Made by a program: the position numbers and the translations under genes
Shown here: positions 1-9,165 of the stretch, one piece after another
Layout of the letters: the number at the start of each line of letters is the position of its first letter
Numbering within the stretch: position 1 is the stretch's first letter
The notes under the pieces: generated by a model
Seen by the model: the letters and a program-made list of their open reading frames with translations, nothing else
Databases searched by the model: none
Told to the model about the DNA's origin: nothing
Source of the DNA: Agromyces mediolanus
Lineage (GTDB): Bacteria > Actinomycetota > Actinomycetes > Actinomycetales > Microbacteriaceae
Assembly: GCF_023715325.1 (NCBI RefSeq)
Contig: NZ_JAMBNX010000003.1
Span: forward strand, 1 to 64,000
Direction of reading: 5' to 3'
Length of the DNA stretch: 64,000 nt

Positions 1-41
1 CGCGCAGCCCGCGCCACCGCCTGCGCCACTTCGTGCTCCAC

Positions 42-60
42 GCGCCACCTCGGGTGGCGC
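42..60. terminator. Possible terminator hairpin after the rRNA methyltransferase
   Basis: An 8-bp perfect stem (GCGCCACC / GGTGGCGC) closes a 3-nt loop just downstream of the methyltransferase stop. There is no clear U tract, so this is only a candidate factor-independent terminator. The remainder of positions 1-108 shows nothing else. Confidence 0.3.
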
Positions 61-108
61 AACGACACCGAACTGGCGCAGACGCGCGCTCCCGGGCGAG
101 CTCGACTC

Positions 109-1029
109 CTACTCGGTACCAGCTCCACCGCCGGGACCGCGCCCTTCGCCGACCGCCTCGAAGGCGAGCACGTCAACCGCCAGGGTGATGGCATCAGGGA
201 GAGCCTGAACGTCCGCTGCACGCTCGGTGCTCCGATGATGGGCCGACGGGCCCATCCCGATGATCGCGGCCGCGAGCGCGTCGTCAGCTGCGGCATCCTG
301 GTCGAGGGCGAAGCGTGCGTCGACGAACCGCTCGGTGCGGAGCCCGAAGTCCGGCTCGAGCTCCTCGACGAGGGCGGCCGCCTTCCCCTCGGGGATCTGC
401 AGCACGCGACCATCGGCGCGGAGCTCAAGCAGGTGCTCAGGTCGAGGCACGACGACGAGCAGCATCCCACCCGGCCGCAGGATGCGACGGAACTCGCTCG
501 CGTTGCGCGGCGCGAAGACGTCGAGCACGACGTCGATCGAGCCGTCGCGGATGGGCAGCGGCTGCCAAGTGTCGGCGACGAGGCCGTTGACGGCGGCCGG
601 CCGGCGGCGGACGGTCCGCAGCACCGCCGCGGGGGAGAGGTCCATCGCGAGCACCCGCGCCGAGCGGACTTCGGTGTCCGATGCCTCGAACACCTCGAGG
701 GCGAGCTCGGTGTAGTGCCCCGTGCCGCAGCCGGCGTCGAGCACCCGCGGAGCAGCGCGCAGTGGCGCCTCGCGCAGCACTGCCGCGAGTTCGCGTTTGA
801 GGGGATCGAAGAATCCCGCCTCGTGCACGAGCGCGCGGGCATCGAGCATCGCGGCATCATCACCGCGTAGGCCGGATGAGGCGGGCCCCAGCGCAGTCAG
901 GTAGCCGCGTTTGTTCGCGTCGAAGGCGTGGCCGTTCGGGCAGCTCAGCTGGAGCGGCGGGCGGGCCTCGAGCGGGGACGCGAAACAGCTCGGGCACCGC
1001 AGCCACTCAGACAGGGTCTGAATGGTCAT
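109..1029 (-). CDS. rlmA: RlmA-type 23S rRNA (guanine-N1)-methyltransferase
   Basis: SAM-dependent methyltransferase of 306 aa. The N-terminus has the zinc-ribbon pattern of RlmA proteins (CPSC near residue 12, then CPNGHAFD), and the central SAM-binding motif reads VLDAGCGTGHY. RlmA-family enzymes methylate N1 of a guanine in hairpin 35 of 23S rRNA (G745 or G748). Which base is modified here cannot be told from sequence. The reading frame stays open far upstream inside qcrB, but the ATG at 1029 starts the family-typical MTIQTLSEWLRCPSC N-terminus 32 nt after the qcrB stop. It may be read through from the bc1 operon. The family call is secure; the exact target is not. Confidence 0.85.
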   Translation of the reverse strand: MTIQTLSEWLRCPSCFASPLEARPPLQLSCPNGHAFDANKRGYLTALGPASSGLRGDDAAMLDARALVHEAGFFDPLKRELAAVLREAPLRAAPRVLDAGCGTGHYTELALEVFEASDTEVRSARVLAMDLSPAAVLRTVRRRPAAVNGLVADTWQPLPIRDGSIDVVLDVFAPRNASEFRRILRPGGMLLVVVPRPEHLLELRADGRVLQIPEGKAAALVEELEPDFGLRTERFVDARFALDQDAAADDALAAAIIGMGPSAHHRSTERAADVQALPDAITLAVDVLAFEAVGEGRGPGGGAGTE

Positions 1030-1061
1030 ACGGTGCCCGAGCTGATGCTGAGCGGGTCGGC

Positions 1062-2666
1062 TCAGTGGTGCTCGCCGTGACCGGCCTCGAGCTCGCCCTT
1101 CGTGACCGGAGCGATCCGGTCCTCGAAGAACCAGCGCGACATGCCGGCACGCAGACGCTGACCGAAGGTGATCTTGCCGCGCGAGTTCGGGCGCAGCATG
1201 AGCGGCTCGTAGGTCTCGAAGCTGACGAGGCGCCACCGCTCGTACTCGTCGAGCGGCTCGTGCACCTCGATGAACTCGCCACCGGGGAGCTTGACGATGC
1301 GACCCGACTCGAAGCCGTGCAGCACGATCTCGCGGTCCTTCTTCTGCAGGGCGATGCAGACGCGCTTCGTGATGAAGTACGCCACGAACGGCCCGAGGAT
1401 GACCACGGCCTGGAGCGCGTGGATCACGCCCTCCATGGTCAGCGAGAAGTGCGTCGCGAGGAGGTCGGAGCTCGCCGCGGCCCAGAGGCCCGCGTAGAAG
1501 GTGACGCCGGCAGCGCCGATCGCGGTGCGGGTGGGGGCGTTGCGCGGACGGTCCGCGATGTGGTGCTCGCGCTTGTCGCCCTTCACCCAGGCCTCGATGA
1601 ACGGGTACATCAGGGCGAGGACGATGAACACGCCGATCGCGATGATGGGCACCAGGATGTTGAAGGACCAGGTGCGGTCGAGCCAGACGAACTCCCAGCC
1701 CGGCGGGATGAGTCGCAGGGCGCCGTCGGCGAAGCCGATGTACCAGTCGGGCTGGGTACCGGCCGACACGGGCGACGGGTCGTACGGGCCGTAGTTCCAG
1801 ATCGGGTTGATCGTGAACAGCGACGCGATGAGCGCGAGCACACCGAAGACGATGAAGAAGAAGCCGCCGGCCTTGGCCGCGTACACCGGGAGGATGGGCG
1901 GGCCGACCGCGTTGCCCGGGGTCTTGCCCGGTCCGGCGTACTGCGTGTGCTTGTGCACGACCACGAAGACGAGGTGGAGCGCCACGAAGGCGACCACGAG
2001 CGCGGGCAGCAGCAGGATGTGCAGCGTGTAGAGGCGGCCGACGATGTCGGTGCCGGGGAACTCGCCGCCGAACAGCAGGAACGACATCCACGTGCCGACC
2101 AACGGGAAGCCCTTGATCATGCCGTTGATGATCGCGAGGCCGTTGCCCGAGAGCAGGTCGTCGGGGAGCGAGTAGCCCGTGAAGCCCTCGGCCATCGCGA
2201 GGATGAAGAGCACGAAGCCGATCACCCAGTTCAGCTCGCGCGGCTTGCGGAACGCACCGGTGAAGAAGATGCGGAGCATGTGCAGGCCGATGGCGGCGAC
2301 GAAGAGCAGCGCGGCCCAGTGGTGCATCTGCCGGACGAAGAGGCCACCGCGGATGTCGAAGGAGATGTCGAGCGTCGACGCCATGGCGACCGACATCTCG
2401 ACGCCCTTCAGCGGCACGTAGGAGCCGTTGTAGTGCACCTCGGCCATCGAGGCCTGGAAGAAGAAGGTCAGGAACGTGCCCGAGATGAGCACGACCACGA
2501 AGGCGAAGAGCGCGACCTCACCGAGCAGGAACGACCAGTGGTCGGGGAAGGCCTTGCGGCCGAGCTCCTTGACGAAGCCCGCGACGCTCGTGCGTTCGTT
2601 GACATAGACGGACGCCGCCGCGGTGAACGACCGCTTCTGCGGGGCGTTGGTGGTTGCGGTGCTCAA
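1062..2666 (-). CDS. qcrB: Cytochrome bc1 complex cytochrome b subunit QcrB
   Basis: Di-heme, multi-spanning membrane subunit of the actinobacterial bc1 (menaquinol:cytochrome c) complex, 534 aa. Heme-ligand histidine pairs are visible in the second and fourth helices (MHHWAALL...GLHMLR and LYTLHILL...ALHLVF). The extended C-terminal part matches the long actinobacterial QcrB form. A TTG start at 2666 overlaps the qcrA stop as TTGA, which fixes the start and implies translational coupling; the open frame continues upstream only as an artefact. It is the last gene of ctaE-qcrC-qcrA-qcrB. In these bacteria the complex forms a supercomplex with the aa3 oxidase, and QcrB carries the quinol-oxidising site. 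Confidence 0.96.
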   Translation of the reverse strand: MSTATTNAPQKRSFTAAASVYVNERTSVAGFVKELGRKAFPDHWSFLLGEVALFAFVVVLISGTFLTFFFQASMAEVHYNGSYVPLKGVEMSVAMASTLDISFDIRGGLFVRQMHHWAALLFVAAIGLHMLRIFFTGAFRKPRELNWVIGFVLFILAMAEGFTGYSLPDDLLSGNGLAIINGMIKGFPLVGTWMSFLLFGGEFPGTDIVGRLYTLHILLLPALVVAFVALHLVFVVVHKHTQYAGPGKTPGNAVGPPILPVYAAKAGGFFFIVFGVLALIASLFTINPIWNYGPYDPSPVSAGTQPDWYIGFADGALRLIPPGWEFVWLDRTWSFNILVPIIAIGVFIVLALMYPFIEAWVKGDKREHHIADRPRNAPTRTAIGAAGVTFYAGLWAAASSDLLATHFSLTMEGVIHALQAVVILGPFVAYFITKRVCIALQKKDREIVLHGFESGRIVKLPGGEFIEVHEPLDEYERWRLVSFETYEPLMLRPNSRGKITFGQRLRAGMSRWFFEDRIAPVTKGELEAGHGEHH

Positions 2667-3733
2667 TGACGCTCCCAGAAGCTCGGGCCGACAGGTTCGG
2701 TGAAGTCGCTCTGCGCGATGAGGTAGCCCTCGTCGTCGACGGCGATCGGCAACTGCGGCAGCGGCCGCTTGGCCGGACCGAAGATGACCTCGCAGTGGTT
2801 CGCGACGTCGAACTGCGACTGGTGGCAGGGGCACAGCAGGTGGTGCGTGTGCTGCTCGTAGAGGGCCACCGGGCAGCCGACGTGCGTGCAGATCTTGGAG
2901 TACGCGACGATGCCGTCGTACGACCAGGTCTTGCGCTCGGGCAGCTCGTTGAGGTCCTTCGGATCGAGGCGCATGAGCAGGACGGCGGCCTTGGCCTTCT
3001 CGTCGAGCTTGCCGTGCTCGAGGTCCTGGAGGCCCTCGGGGATGACGTGGAAGGCGCTGCCCATGGTGACGTCGGACGCCTTGATCGGGGCGCCGGAGGG
3101 GTCGAGCGCGAGACGCGTGCCCTTCTTCCACATCGTGTGGCTGAGCAGCTCGATCGGGTTCTGGTCCTGCGGAGCGAGGCCGCGGAACAGCACGACGGCG
3201 GGCAGGGGGAAGACCAGCAGCGCCCCGATGAGGCTGTTGCGGATGACCGCGCGACGGGAGAAGCCCGACTCGCGGTCGGCGTCCTGGAAGACCTTGACCG
3301 CGGCGGCCTGCGTCTCGGGGGAGCCGCCGATCGGGTGGCGCTCGTCGACGAGCTCCACGTCGTACATGAGCGACTTCGCCCAGTGCACCGCGCCGAAGCC
3401 GATGCCGAGCAGGGCGAGCGTCGCACCGAGGCCGATGAAGAGGTTGTTCAGTCGGACGTCGCCGACGTTGTTCGACTCCATCGGGAAGAGCATGTACGCG
3501 GCGATCGCCCACACGCTGCCGAGGATCGACAGGTAGAAGAGCGTGTAGACCGTGCGCTGGGCACGCTTCTCGCGCTTCGGGTCCTCATCGGTGACGCGCG
3601 GGCGGTGGGGCGGGAAGCCCGGGTTCTCGAACGAGTCGGGGGCGATGAGCGCGGTGCCCGGCGAAGCGGCGGGCGCGGCGTGCGACGAGTCGGCAGCGGC
3701 GATCTCCGTGCCGCTGTGGTCGTCCTGAGCCAT
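2663..3733 (-). CDS. qcrA: Rieske iron-sulfur subunit QcrA of the bc1 complex
   Basis: Rieske [2Fe-2S] protein of 356 aa that passes electrons from menaquinol to the cytochrome c domains of QcrC. The C-terminal cluster-binding boxes CTHVGC and CPCHQS supply the two Cys and two His ligands. Three hydrophobic segments precede the Rieske domain (about residues 60-85, 95-117 and 165-185), as in actinobacterial QcrA, which has three helices rather than one. The ATG at 3733 follows a strong ribosome site (AAAGGAG). The stop overlaps the qcrB start, and qcrC ends 39 nt upstream. Confidence 0.96.
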   Translation of the reverse strand: MAQDDHSGTEIAAADSSHAAPAASPGTALIAPDSFENPGFPPHRPRVTDEDPKREKRAQRTVYTLFYLSILGSVWAIAAYMLFPMESNNVGDVRLNNLFIGLGATLALLGIGFGAVHWAKSLMYDVELVDERHPIGGSPETQAAAVKVFQDADRESGFSRRAVIRNSLIGALLVFPLPAVVLFRGLAPQDQNPIELLSHTMWKKGTRLALDPSGAPIKASDVTMGSAFHVIPEGLQDLEHGKLDEKAKAAVLLMRLDPKDLNELPERKTWSYDGIVAYSKICTHVGCPVALYEQHTHHLLCPCHQSQFDVANHCEVIFGPAKRPLPQLPIAVDDEGYLIAQSDFTEPVGPSFWERH

Positions 3734-3772
3734 GGTTCTCCTTTGTGAAGCTTCTTCGATGCCGGGGGTGCG

Positions 3773-4564
3773 TCAGTTGGACTTCGCCGTGATCCACACG
3801 GTGATCGCGACCAGCGAGCCGAGACCGAAGATCCAGATGAACAGACCCTCCGCGACCGGGCCGATCGAGCCGAGCTCGAAGCCGCCGGGCGAGCGATTGT
3901 CCTGCACGTACTTCAGGTACGTGATGATGTCGCGCTTGTCCTCGGGCGAGATGTTCATGTCGTTGAACACCGGCATGTTCTGCGGGCCGGTGACCATGGC
4001 CTCGTAGATGTGCACGCCCGTGACATCCGTCAGCGCGGGAGCGAACTTGCCCTCGGTGAGCGCGCCGCCCGCGCCGGCCACGTTGTGGCACATGGCGCAG
4101 TTGATGCGGAAGAGCTCCGCACCGTTCGCGGCGTCGCCGCCGCCGTTGGTGAGGTGGTCGGCGGGGATATCCGGGCCCGGGCCGAGCGACGCCACGTAGT
4201 AGGCGAGCTGCTTCACCTGCTCATCGGTGAACTGCACCGGCTTCTTCTGGGCCTGCGGGCCCTGCATCTGCATCGGCATACGGCCGGTGCCGACCTGGAA
4301 GTCGACCGCCGCGGCGCCGACGCCGACGAGGCTCGGGCCGTCCGTGGTGCCCTGGGCGGCGAGCCCGTGGCAGGTCGCGCAGTTCGCCTGGAAGAGCTTC
4401 TTGCCCTCGTCGATCGTCTGCTGCGAGTTGGCGCTGGACTCGGCCTGGGCCGTGCCGGTGCTGAACGCCGCGTAGGCGCCGCCGGTGAAGACCAGTCCAA
4501 GTGCGAGAAGGGCGACGGTGGCGAGCGGGTGCCGGCGGCCGGTGCGTCGCTTCTGGCGGTTCAT
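3773..4564 (-). CDS. qcrC: Di-heme cytochrome c subunit QcrC of the bc1 complex
   Basis: Membrane-anchored cytochrome with two c-type heme motifs, CATCHG and CAMCHN, in tandem cytochrome c domains, plus an N-terminal hydrophobic signal/anchor (ATVALLALGLVFTGGAYAAF) and a C-terminal helix (LFIWIFGLGSLVAITVWI). In Actinobacteria this fused di-heme subunit replaces the soluble cytochrome c and hands electrons directly to the aa3 oxidase. I chose the ATG at 4564 (263 aa) because AAAGAG lies just upstream; an in-frame ATG at 4588 (271 aa) has no clear ribosome site but cannot be excluded. It lies between ctaE and qcrA in the conserved order. Confidence 0.94.
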   Translation of the reverse strand: MNRQKRRTGRRHPLATVALLALGLVFTGGAYAAFSTGTAQAESSANSQQTIDEGKKLFQANCATCHGLAAQGTTDGPSLVGVGAAAVDFQVGTGRMPMQMQGPQAQKKPVQFTDEQVKQLAYYVASLGPGPDIPADHLTNGGGDAANGAELFRINCAMCHNVAGAGGALTEGKFAPALTDVTGVHIYEAMVTGPQNMPVFNDMNISPEDKRDIITYLKYVQDNRSPGGFELGSIGPVAEGLFIWIFGLGSLVAITVWITAKSN

Positions 4565-4611
4565 AGGGCTCTTTCTGTTCTCGGACATGCTGCGTCGACG
4601 TTTCGGGGTGA

Positions 4612-5247
4612 TCACTTGAGCACGTAGATCACGAGGAAGAGGCCGATCCAGACGACATCGACGAAGTGCCAGTAGTACGAGACGACGATGGCGCTCGTCG
4701 CTTCCTTGTGGCCGAAGTTCTTGACCGCGAAGACGCGTCCGATGACGAGCAGGAACGCGATGAGACCGCCGGTGACGTGGAGACCGTGGAAGCCGGTCGT
4801 CAGGTAGAACGCCGAGCCGTAGGCGTTCGAGTCGATCGCGATGCCCTCGCTCACGAGCTGCGCGTACTCCCAGATCTGGCCGGCGACGAACACCGAGCCC
4901 ATGGCGTAGGTGAGGAAGAACCACTCGACCATGCCCCACTTGACCGGGTTGTACCAGGCGCCGGTCATGTAGGGCTGCATGCGCTCAGCAGCGAAGACGC
5001 CGAACTGGCACGCGAAGCTCGACAGCACGAGGATGATCGTGTTGGTCAGCGCGAACGGGAAGTTCAGGCGACCTGCCTCGAACGTCCAGAGCTCGGGCGA
5101 CGTCGACCGCAGCGTGAAGTAGATAGCGAAGAGGCCAGCGAAGAACATGACCTCGCTGCCGAGCCAGACGATCGTCCCCACCGCCACGGTGTTGGGCCGA
5201 TTGATCACGGGCATGCTCGCCTGAGGAGTGATAGAGGTGCTCGTCAC
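4612..5247 (-). CDS. ctaE: Cytochrome c oxidase subunit III CtaE
   Basis: Subunit III of the aa3-type cytochrome c oxidase, 211 aa with five predicted membrane helices. Conserved family stretches are visible ([42 protein letters not shown]). First gene of the ctaE-qcrCAB operon, with trpD divergent; the same neighbourhood exists in mycobacteria. The GTG at 5247 sits immediately after GGAGGG, too close for normal ribosome-site spacing. Translation may therefore be leaderless, or may use the internal ATG at 5214. Its product joins the bc1-aa3 supercomplex encoded by its neighbours; other oxidase subunits are outside this window. Confidence 0.95.
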   Translation of the reverse strand: MTSTSITPQASMPVINRPNTVAVGTIVWLGSEVMFFAGLFAIYFTLRSTSPELWTFEAGRLNFPFALTNTIILVLSSFACQFGVFAAERMQPYMTGAWYNPVKWGMVEWFFLTYAMGSVFVAGQIWEYAQLVSEGIAIDSNAYGSAFYLTTGFHGLHVTGGLIAFLLVIGRVFAVKNFGHKEATSAIVVSYYWHFVDVVWIGLFLVIYVLK

Positions 5248-5387
5248 CCCTCCATTATGGCTGAAACCAGCGCTGAGTTTTCGTCAGGAGGGCAAGCCGT
5301 GTCAGACCATTGAAGTAAGGTCACCCTCAGTTGCGCTGCGCGATCCCCGGGAATTCACCGTGAATCCGCGCCAGTAGGATCGAAGCC

Positions 5388-6440
5388 ATGACGGATCAAC
5401 GCACCTGGCCCGCGATCATCAGCGCCCTTCTGGAGGGCGAAGACCTCAGCGTGTCGGACGCCGCCTGGTGCATGGAACAGGTGATGACCGGGCAAGCGGG
5501 GGAGGCGCAGCTCGCCGGATTCCTCGTGGCGCTCCGGGTGAAGGGTGAGACCGTCGACGAGATCGTCGGCTTCCGCGACGCGATCCTCGAACACGCCCTG
5601 CCGCTCGCGGTCGACCCGATGGCGCTCGACATCGTTGGCACCGGTGGCGATCGCTTCGGCACCGTGAACGTCTCGACGATGGCGTCAGTCATCGCCGCCT
5701 CCGCCGGGGTCCCCGTGATCAAGCACGGCAACCGGGCGGCGAGCAGCGCCTCAGGTTCCTCCGACGTCCTCGCGGCCCTCGGCATCGACCTCTCCCTCCC
5801 GGCTGAACGGGTCGCCGAAGTGCTCGGCGAGTCGGGCATCACCTTCGCCTTCGCCGGGGCATTCCACCCGGGCTTCCGCCACGCCGGACCGGTGCGCTCG
5901 CAGCTCGGGGTGCCGACGGTGTTCAACTTCCTCGGCCCGCTCTGCAACCCGGCGCGGCCCGAGGCATCCGCCGTCGGCGTCGCGCACCTCGACCGGGTGC
6001 CCCTCATCGTCGGCGTGTTCCAGACCCGGGGCGCCACCGCTCTCGTGTTCCGCGGCGACGATGGGCTCGACGAGCTCACGACGACCGGCCACTCGCACAT
6101 CTGGGAGGTGTCCCTCGGCACCGTCAAGGAGCACGACCTCGACCCCAGGGACCTCGGCATCGCGCGCGCCGACATCAGTGCCCTCGTCGGCGGCGATGCG
6201 GCGCACAACGCCGAGATCGTGCATCGCGTCTTCGCGGGGGAGCGCGGTCCGATCCGCGACATCGTCGTGCTGAACGCGGCCGCCGGTCTCGTGGCCTTCG
6301 AACTGGCGAAGGACCCGTCGCAGGTGCAGCGGGCGATCATCGACCGCTTCCGCGACAAGATGGCCGTCGCCGAAGAGGCGATCGATTCGGGCGCCGCCGA
6401 GCGCAAGCTCGGCGAGTGGGTCGCGGCGACGCAGCGCTGA
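5388..6440 (+). CDS. trpD: Anthranilate phosphoribosyltransferase TrpD
   Basis: Transfers phosphoribose from PRPP to anthranilate, the second committed step of tryptophan synthesis. The 350 aa protein has the expected length and shows the glycine-rich PRPP loop (GTGGDRFGTVNVSTM, about residues 85-99) and the KHGNRAASS motif that binds substrate. ATG at 5388 with a modest GGAT ribosome site. It stands alone rather than in a trp operon and faces away from ctaE, an arrangement also known in mycobacteria. It ends before a strong hairpin at 6467-6496. Confidence 0.96.
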   Translation: MTDQRTWPAIISALLEGEDLSVSDAAWCMEQVMTGQAGEAQLAGFLVALRVKGETVDEIVGFRDAILEHALPLAVDPMALDIVGTGGDRFGTVNVSTMASVIAASAGVPVIKHGNRAASSASGSSDVLAALGIDLSLPAERVAEVLGESGITFAFAGAFHPGFRHAGPVRSQLGVPTVFNFLGPLCNPARPEASAVGVAHLDRVPLIVGVFQTRGATALVFRGDDGLDELTTTGHSHIWEVSLGTVKEHDLDPRDLGIARADISALVGGDAAHNAEIVHRVFAGERGPIRDIVVLNAAAGLVAFELAKDPSQVQRAIIDRFRDKMAVAEEAIDSGAAERKLGEWVAATQR

Positions 6441-6466
6441 CGCACGACCCTCGCAGACCGGCAGGC

Positions 6467-6496
6467 GGATGCCCCGCACGAGCGTGCGGGGCATCC
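6467..6496. terminator. Strong hairpin between convergent trpD and glpK
   Basis: A perfect 13-bp stem (GGATGCCCCGCAC paired with its complement) with a 4-nt loop lies between the two convergent stop codons. It can serve as a terminator for both directions. Confidence 0.75.
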
Positions 6497-6531
6497 TCGT
6501 CGTTGCCGGGTGGCCGTGTGGCGACGGCTCG

Positions 6532-8046
6532 TCAGCGCACGTCCTCGTCGACCCAGTCGAGGGTCTTGGTGACGGCCTTCTTCCAGAGCCGCAGCTCGCG
6601 CTCGCGCTCCTCGGCATCCATCTTCGGCTCCCAGCGCCGATCCTCCTGCCAGTTGGCGCGAAGGTCGTCGAGTCCCGACCAGAAGCCGACGGCGAGGCCG
6701 GCGGCGTAGGCCGCGCCGAGCGCCGTGGTCTCGGCGACGACCGGCCGTACCACCGGGACGCCCAGGATGTCGGCCTGGAACTGCATGAGCGTGTTGTTCG
6801 CGATCATGCCGCCGTCGACCTTCAGCTCGCTGAGCTCGACGCCGGAGTCCGCGTTCACCGCGTCCAGCACCTCGCGTGTCTGGAACGCGGTCGCCTCGAG
6901 CGCGGCGCGGGCGATGTGGCCCTTGTTCACGTAGCGGGTGAGGCCGACGAGCGCGCCGCGGGCATCGGGCCGCCAGTATGGCGCGAATAGACCTGAGAAC
7001 GCCGGCACGAAGTACGCACCGCCGTTGTCCTCGACGCTCTTCGCGAGCTCCTCGACCTCCGGCGCGCTCGAGATGAGCCCGAGGTTGTCGCGCAGCCACT
7101 GGATGAGCGAACCAGTGACGGCGATCGATCCCTCGAGGGCGTAGTGCGGCTCTGCGTCGCCGAGCTGGTAGCCGAGCGTGGTGAGCAAGCCGTTCTTCGA
7201 GTGCACGATCTCGGTGCCGGTGTTGAAGATCAGGAAGTTGCCGGTGCCGTAGGTGTTCTTCGACTCGCCCGGGTCGAAGGCCGCCTGGCCGAACGTCGCG
7301 GCCTGTTGGTCGCCGAGGATGCCGGCCACCGGCACCTCGCGCAGCAGGCTCGACGGTTCGACGGTTCCGTAGACCTCGGAGGAGCTCTTGATCTCCGGGA
7401 GCATCGAGCGGGGTACCCCGAAGGCTTCGAGGATGTCGTCGCGCCAGCTCAACGTCTCGAGATCCATGAAGAGGGTGCGGCTCGCGTTGGTGACGTCGGT
7501 GGCGTGCACGCCGCCGTCGGCGCCGCCGGTGAGGTTCCAGAGCACCCAGCAGTCGGTGGTGCCGAACAGCAGATCGCCCGCCTCGGCCTTCTCGCGGGCA
7601 CCCTCGACGTTCTCGAGGATCCAGACGATCTTGGTGCCCGAGAAGTAGGTGGCCAGGGGGAGTCCCACGTCCTGCTTGAACCGCTCGACGCCGCCGTCCG
7701 CGGCGAGACGGTCGACGATGGACTGCGTACGCGTGTCCTGCCAGACGATCGCGTTGTAGACGGGCCGTCCGGTGTGCCTGTCCCAGACCACGGCGGTCTC
7801 ACGCTGATTCGTGATGCCGACCGCGGCGATGTCGTGGCGGGTGAGATCGGCCTTGCCGAGGGCCTGGCCGATGACCTCGCGGGTGTTGTTCCAGATCTCC
7901 ATGGGGTCGTGCTCGACCCAACCCGCGCGCGGGAAGATCTGCTCGTGCTCGAGCTGCCCGGTCGAAACGATCGAGCCGGACTTGTCGAAGATGATCGCAC
8001 GGGTGCTCGTGGTGCCCTGATCGATCGACAGGATGTAGTCGGCCAT
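6532..8046 (-). CDS. glpK: Glycerol kinase GlpK
   Basis: FGGY-family sugar kinase of 504 aa that phosphorylates glycerol to sn-glycerol 3-phosphate with ATP. The N-terminus [14 protein letters not shown] is the phosphate-1 motif of glycerol kinases. GWVEHDP, the TNQRET motif and the C-terminal [18 protein letters not shown] signature confirm it. The ATG at 8046 has GAGAGGAG nine bases upstream. It follows glpF by 110 nt on the same strand, so both are likely transcribed together for glycerol uptake and activation. Confidence 0.97.
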   Translation of the reverse strand: MADYILSIDQGTTSTRAIIFDKSGSIVSTGQLEHEQIFPRAGWVEHDPMEIWNNTREVIGQALGKADLTRHDIAAVGITNQRETAVVWDRHTGRPVYNAIVWQDTRTQSIVDRLAADGGVERFKQDVGLPLATYFSGTKIVWILENVEGAREKAEAGDLLFGTTDCWVLWNLTGGADGGVHATDVTNASRTLFMDLETLSWRDDILEAFGVPRSMLPEIKSSSEVYGTVEPSSLLREVPVAGILGDQQAATFGQAAFDPGESKNTYGTGNFLIFNTGTEIVHSKNGLLTTLGYQLGDAEPHYALEGSIAVTGSLIQWLRDNLGLISSAPEVEELAKSVEDNGGAYFVPAFSGLFAPYWRPDARGALVGLTRYVNKGHIARAALEATAFQTREVLDAVNADSGVELSELKVDGGMIANNTLMQFQADILGVPVVRPVVAETTALGAAYAAGLAVGFWSGLDDLRANWQEDRRWEPKMDAEERERELRLWKKAVTKTLDWVDEDVR

Positions 8047-8156
8047 GGAAATGGCTCCTCTCGCGACCGCCGCCCGGCGGCCGCCGTCGTGTTCGTGCTG
8101 AGGTACAGGTGGCGGAACGACTCGGGGCCGCCCTCGGCGAGGACGGCCCCGAACGT

Positions 8157-8930
8157 TCAGCCGAGGAGCGGCAGGGCGAAGATCGCGGCCCAGCCGGCGA
8201 GGACTCCGCCGATGATCGGGCCCACGATCGGCACCCAGGAGTAGCTCCAGTCGCTCGACCCCTTGCCCTTGATCGGCAGGATGGCGTGCGCGATGCGCGG
8301 GCCGAGGTCACGGGCCGGGTTGATCGCGTAGCCGGTCGGGCCACCGAGGGAGGCGCCGATTCCGATCACGAGGAGCGCGACAGGGAGGGCGCCGAGGGCC
8401 GCGAGGCCGGAGGCGTCGCCGTTGCGGCCGAAGCCGATCACGACGAAGACCAGCACGAAGGTGCCGATGATCTCGGTGACGAGGTTCCAGCCGTAGGAGC
8501 GGATCGCCGGCCCGGTCGAGAACACGCCGAGCTTGTTCGCCGGCTCGGGCTCCTCGTCGAAGTGCTGCTTGTACGCGAGCCAGCAGAGCACGGCGCCGAT
8601 GATGGCACCGATCAGCTGCGCACCGATGTAGGTGATGACGCTCAGGAACGAGACCGCCACCGTCGTTCCCATCGCGGCGTTGCCGAACTCGGTCGCGCCG
8701 TTCGCGACGAGGCCGAGCGTGACCGCCGGGTTGATGTGCGCGCCGGAGGCGTACGACACGACCACACCGGCGAAGACCGCGAGGCCCCAGCCGAAGTTGA
8801 CCATGAGGAACCCGCCGTTGAATCCCTTGGTGCGCACGAGTGCGACGTTGGCGACCACGCCACAGCCGAGCAGTACGAGCATCGCCGTGCCGACGAGCTC
8901 CGCGAGGAACAAGACCCCGAGATTGTCCAC
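8157..8930 (-). CDS. glpF: Glycerol uptake facilitator GlpF (aquaglyceroporin)
   Basis: MIP-family channel of 257 aa with six membrane helices and the two pore half-helix motifs, NPAVT and NPARD. The Asp directly after the second NPAR is diagnostic of glycerol-conducting members rather than water-only aquaporins. GTG start at 8930, preceded by AAAGGATGG. It lets glycerol diffuse in, where the downstream GlpK traps it as the phosphate. The dhaKLM operon starts on the opposite strand 235 nt away, so the intervening segment must hold both promoters. Confidence 0.95.
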   Translation of the reverse strand: MDNLGVLFLAELVGTAMLVLLGCGVVANVALVRTKGFNGGFLMVNFGWGLAVFAGVVVSYASGAHINPAVTLGLVANGATEFGNAAMGTTVAVSFLSVITYIGAQLIGAIIGAVLCWLAYKQHFDEEPEPANKLGVFSTGPAIRSYGWNLVTEIIGTFVLVFVVIGFGRNGDASGLAALGALPVALLVIGIGASLGGPTGYAINPARDLGPRIAHAILPIKGKGSSDWSYSWVPIVGPIIGGVLAGWAAIFALPLLG

Positions 8931-9038
8931 GTTGACTACCCATCCTTTCGCTGAGCCCGCGGGCCGCGCCCAAGGGCGGTGATAGTGCTCACCCTAGTCA
9001 CAGAGTCGGGCGCGGGGGAAGAGCGCTCCCTCCCGCGC

Positions 9039-9074
9039 GTTCCGGACGATTCACCGGAGACCCCTTACCGGAAC
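9039..9074. promoter_or_regulatory. Inverted repeat in the glpF / dhaK divergent promoter region
   Basis: The arms GTTCCGG (9039-9045) and CCGGAAC (9068-9074) form a perfect 7-bp inverted repeat with a 22-nt spacer in the 235-bp gap between divergent glpF and dhaK. The position fits a shared operator, but no regulator gene is adjacent and the match could be chance in GC-rich DNA. Confidence 0.25.
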
Positions 9075-9165
9075 TGCTCGGTGGGGCGTAGGTTGGCGGT
9101 ACTGCCGTTGCGGCGTCGGTGCCCTCTGCGCGACGCCGCGCGGCCCTGCGGGGAAGGGATTTGCG

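Noticed and set aside
876-2669. Very long plus-strand open frame opposite qcrB
   Set aside because: It is the antisense shadow of the bc1 genes (Asp/Glu/His/Arg-rich low-complexity translation). Similar shadows lie opposite UvrA2, helY and dnaE2.
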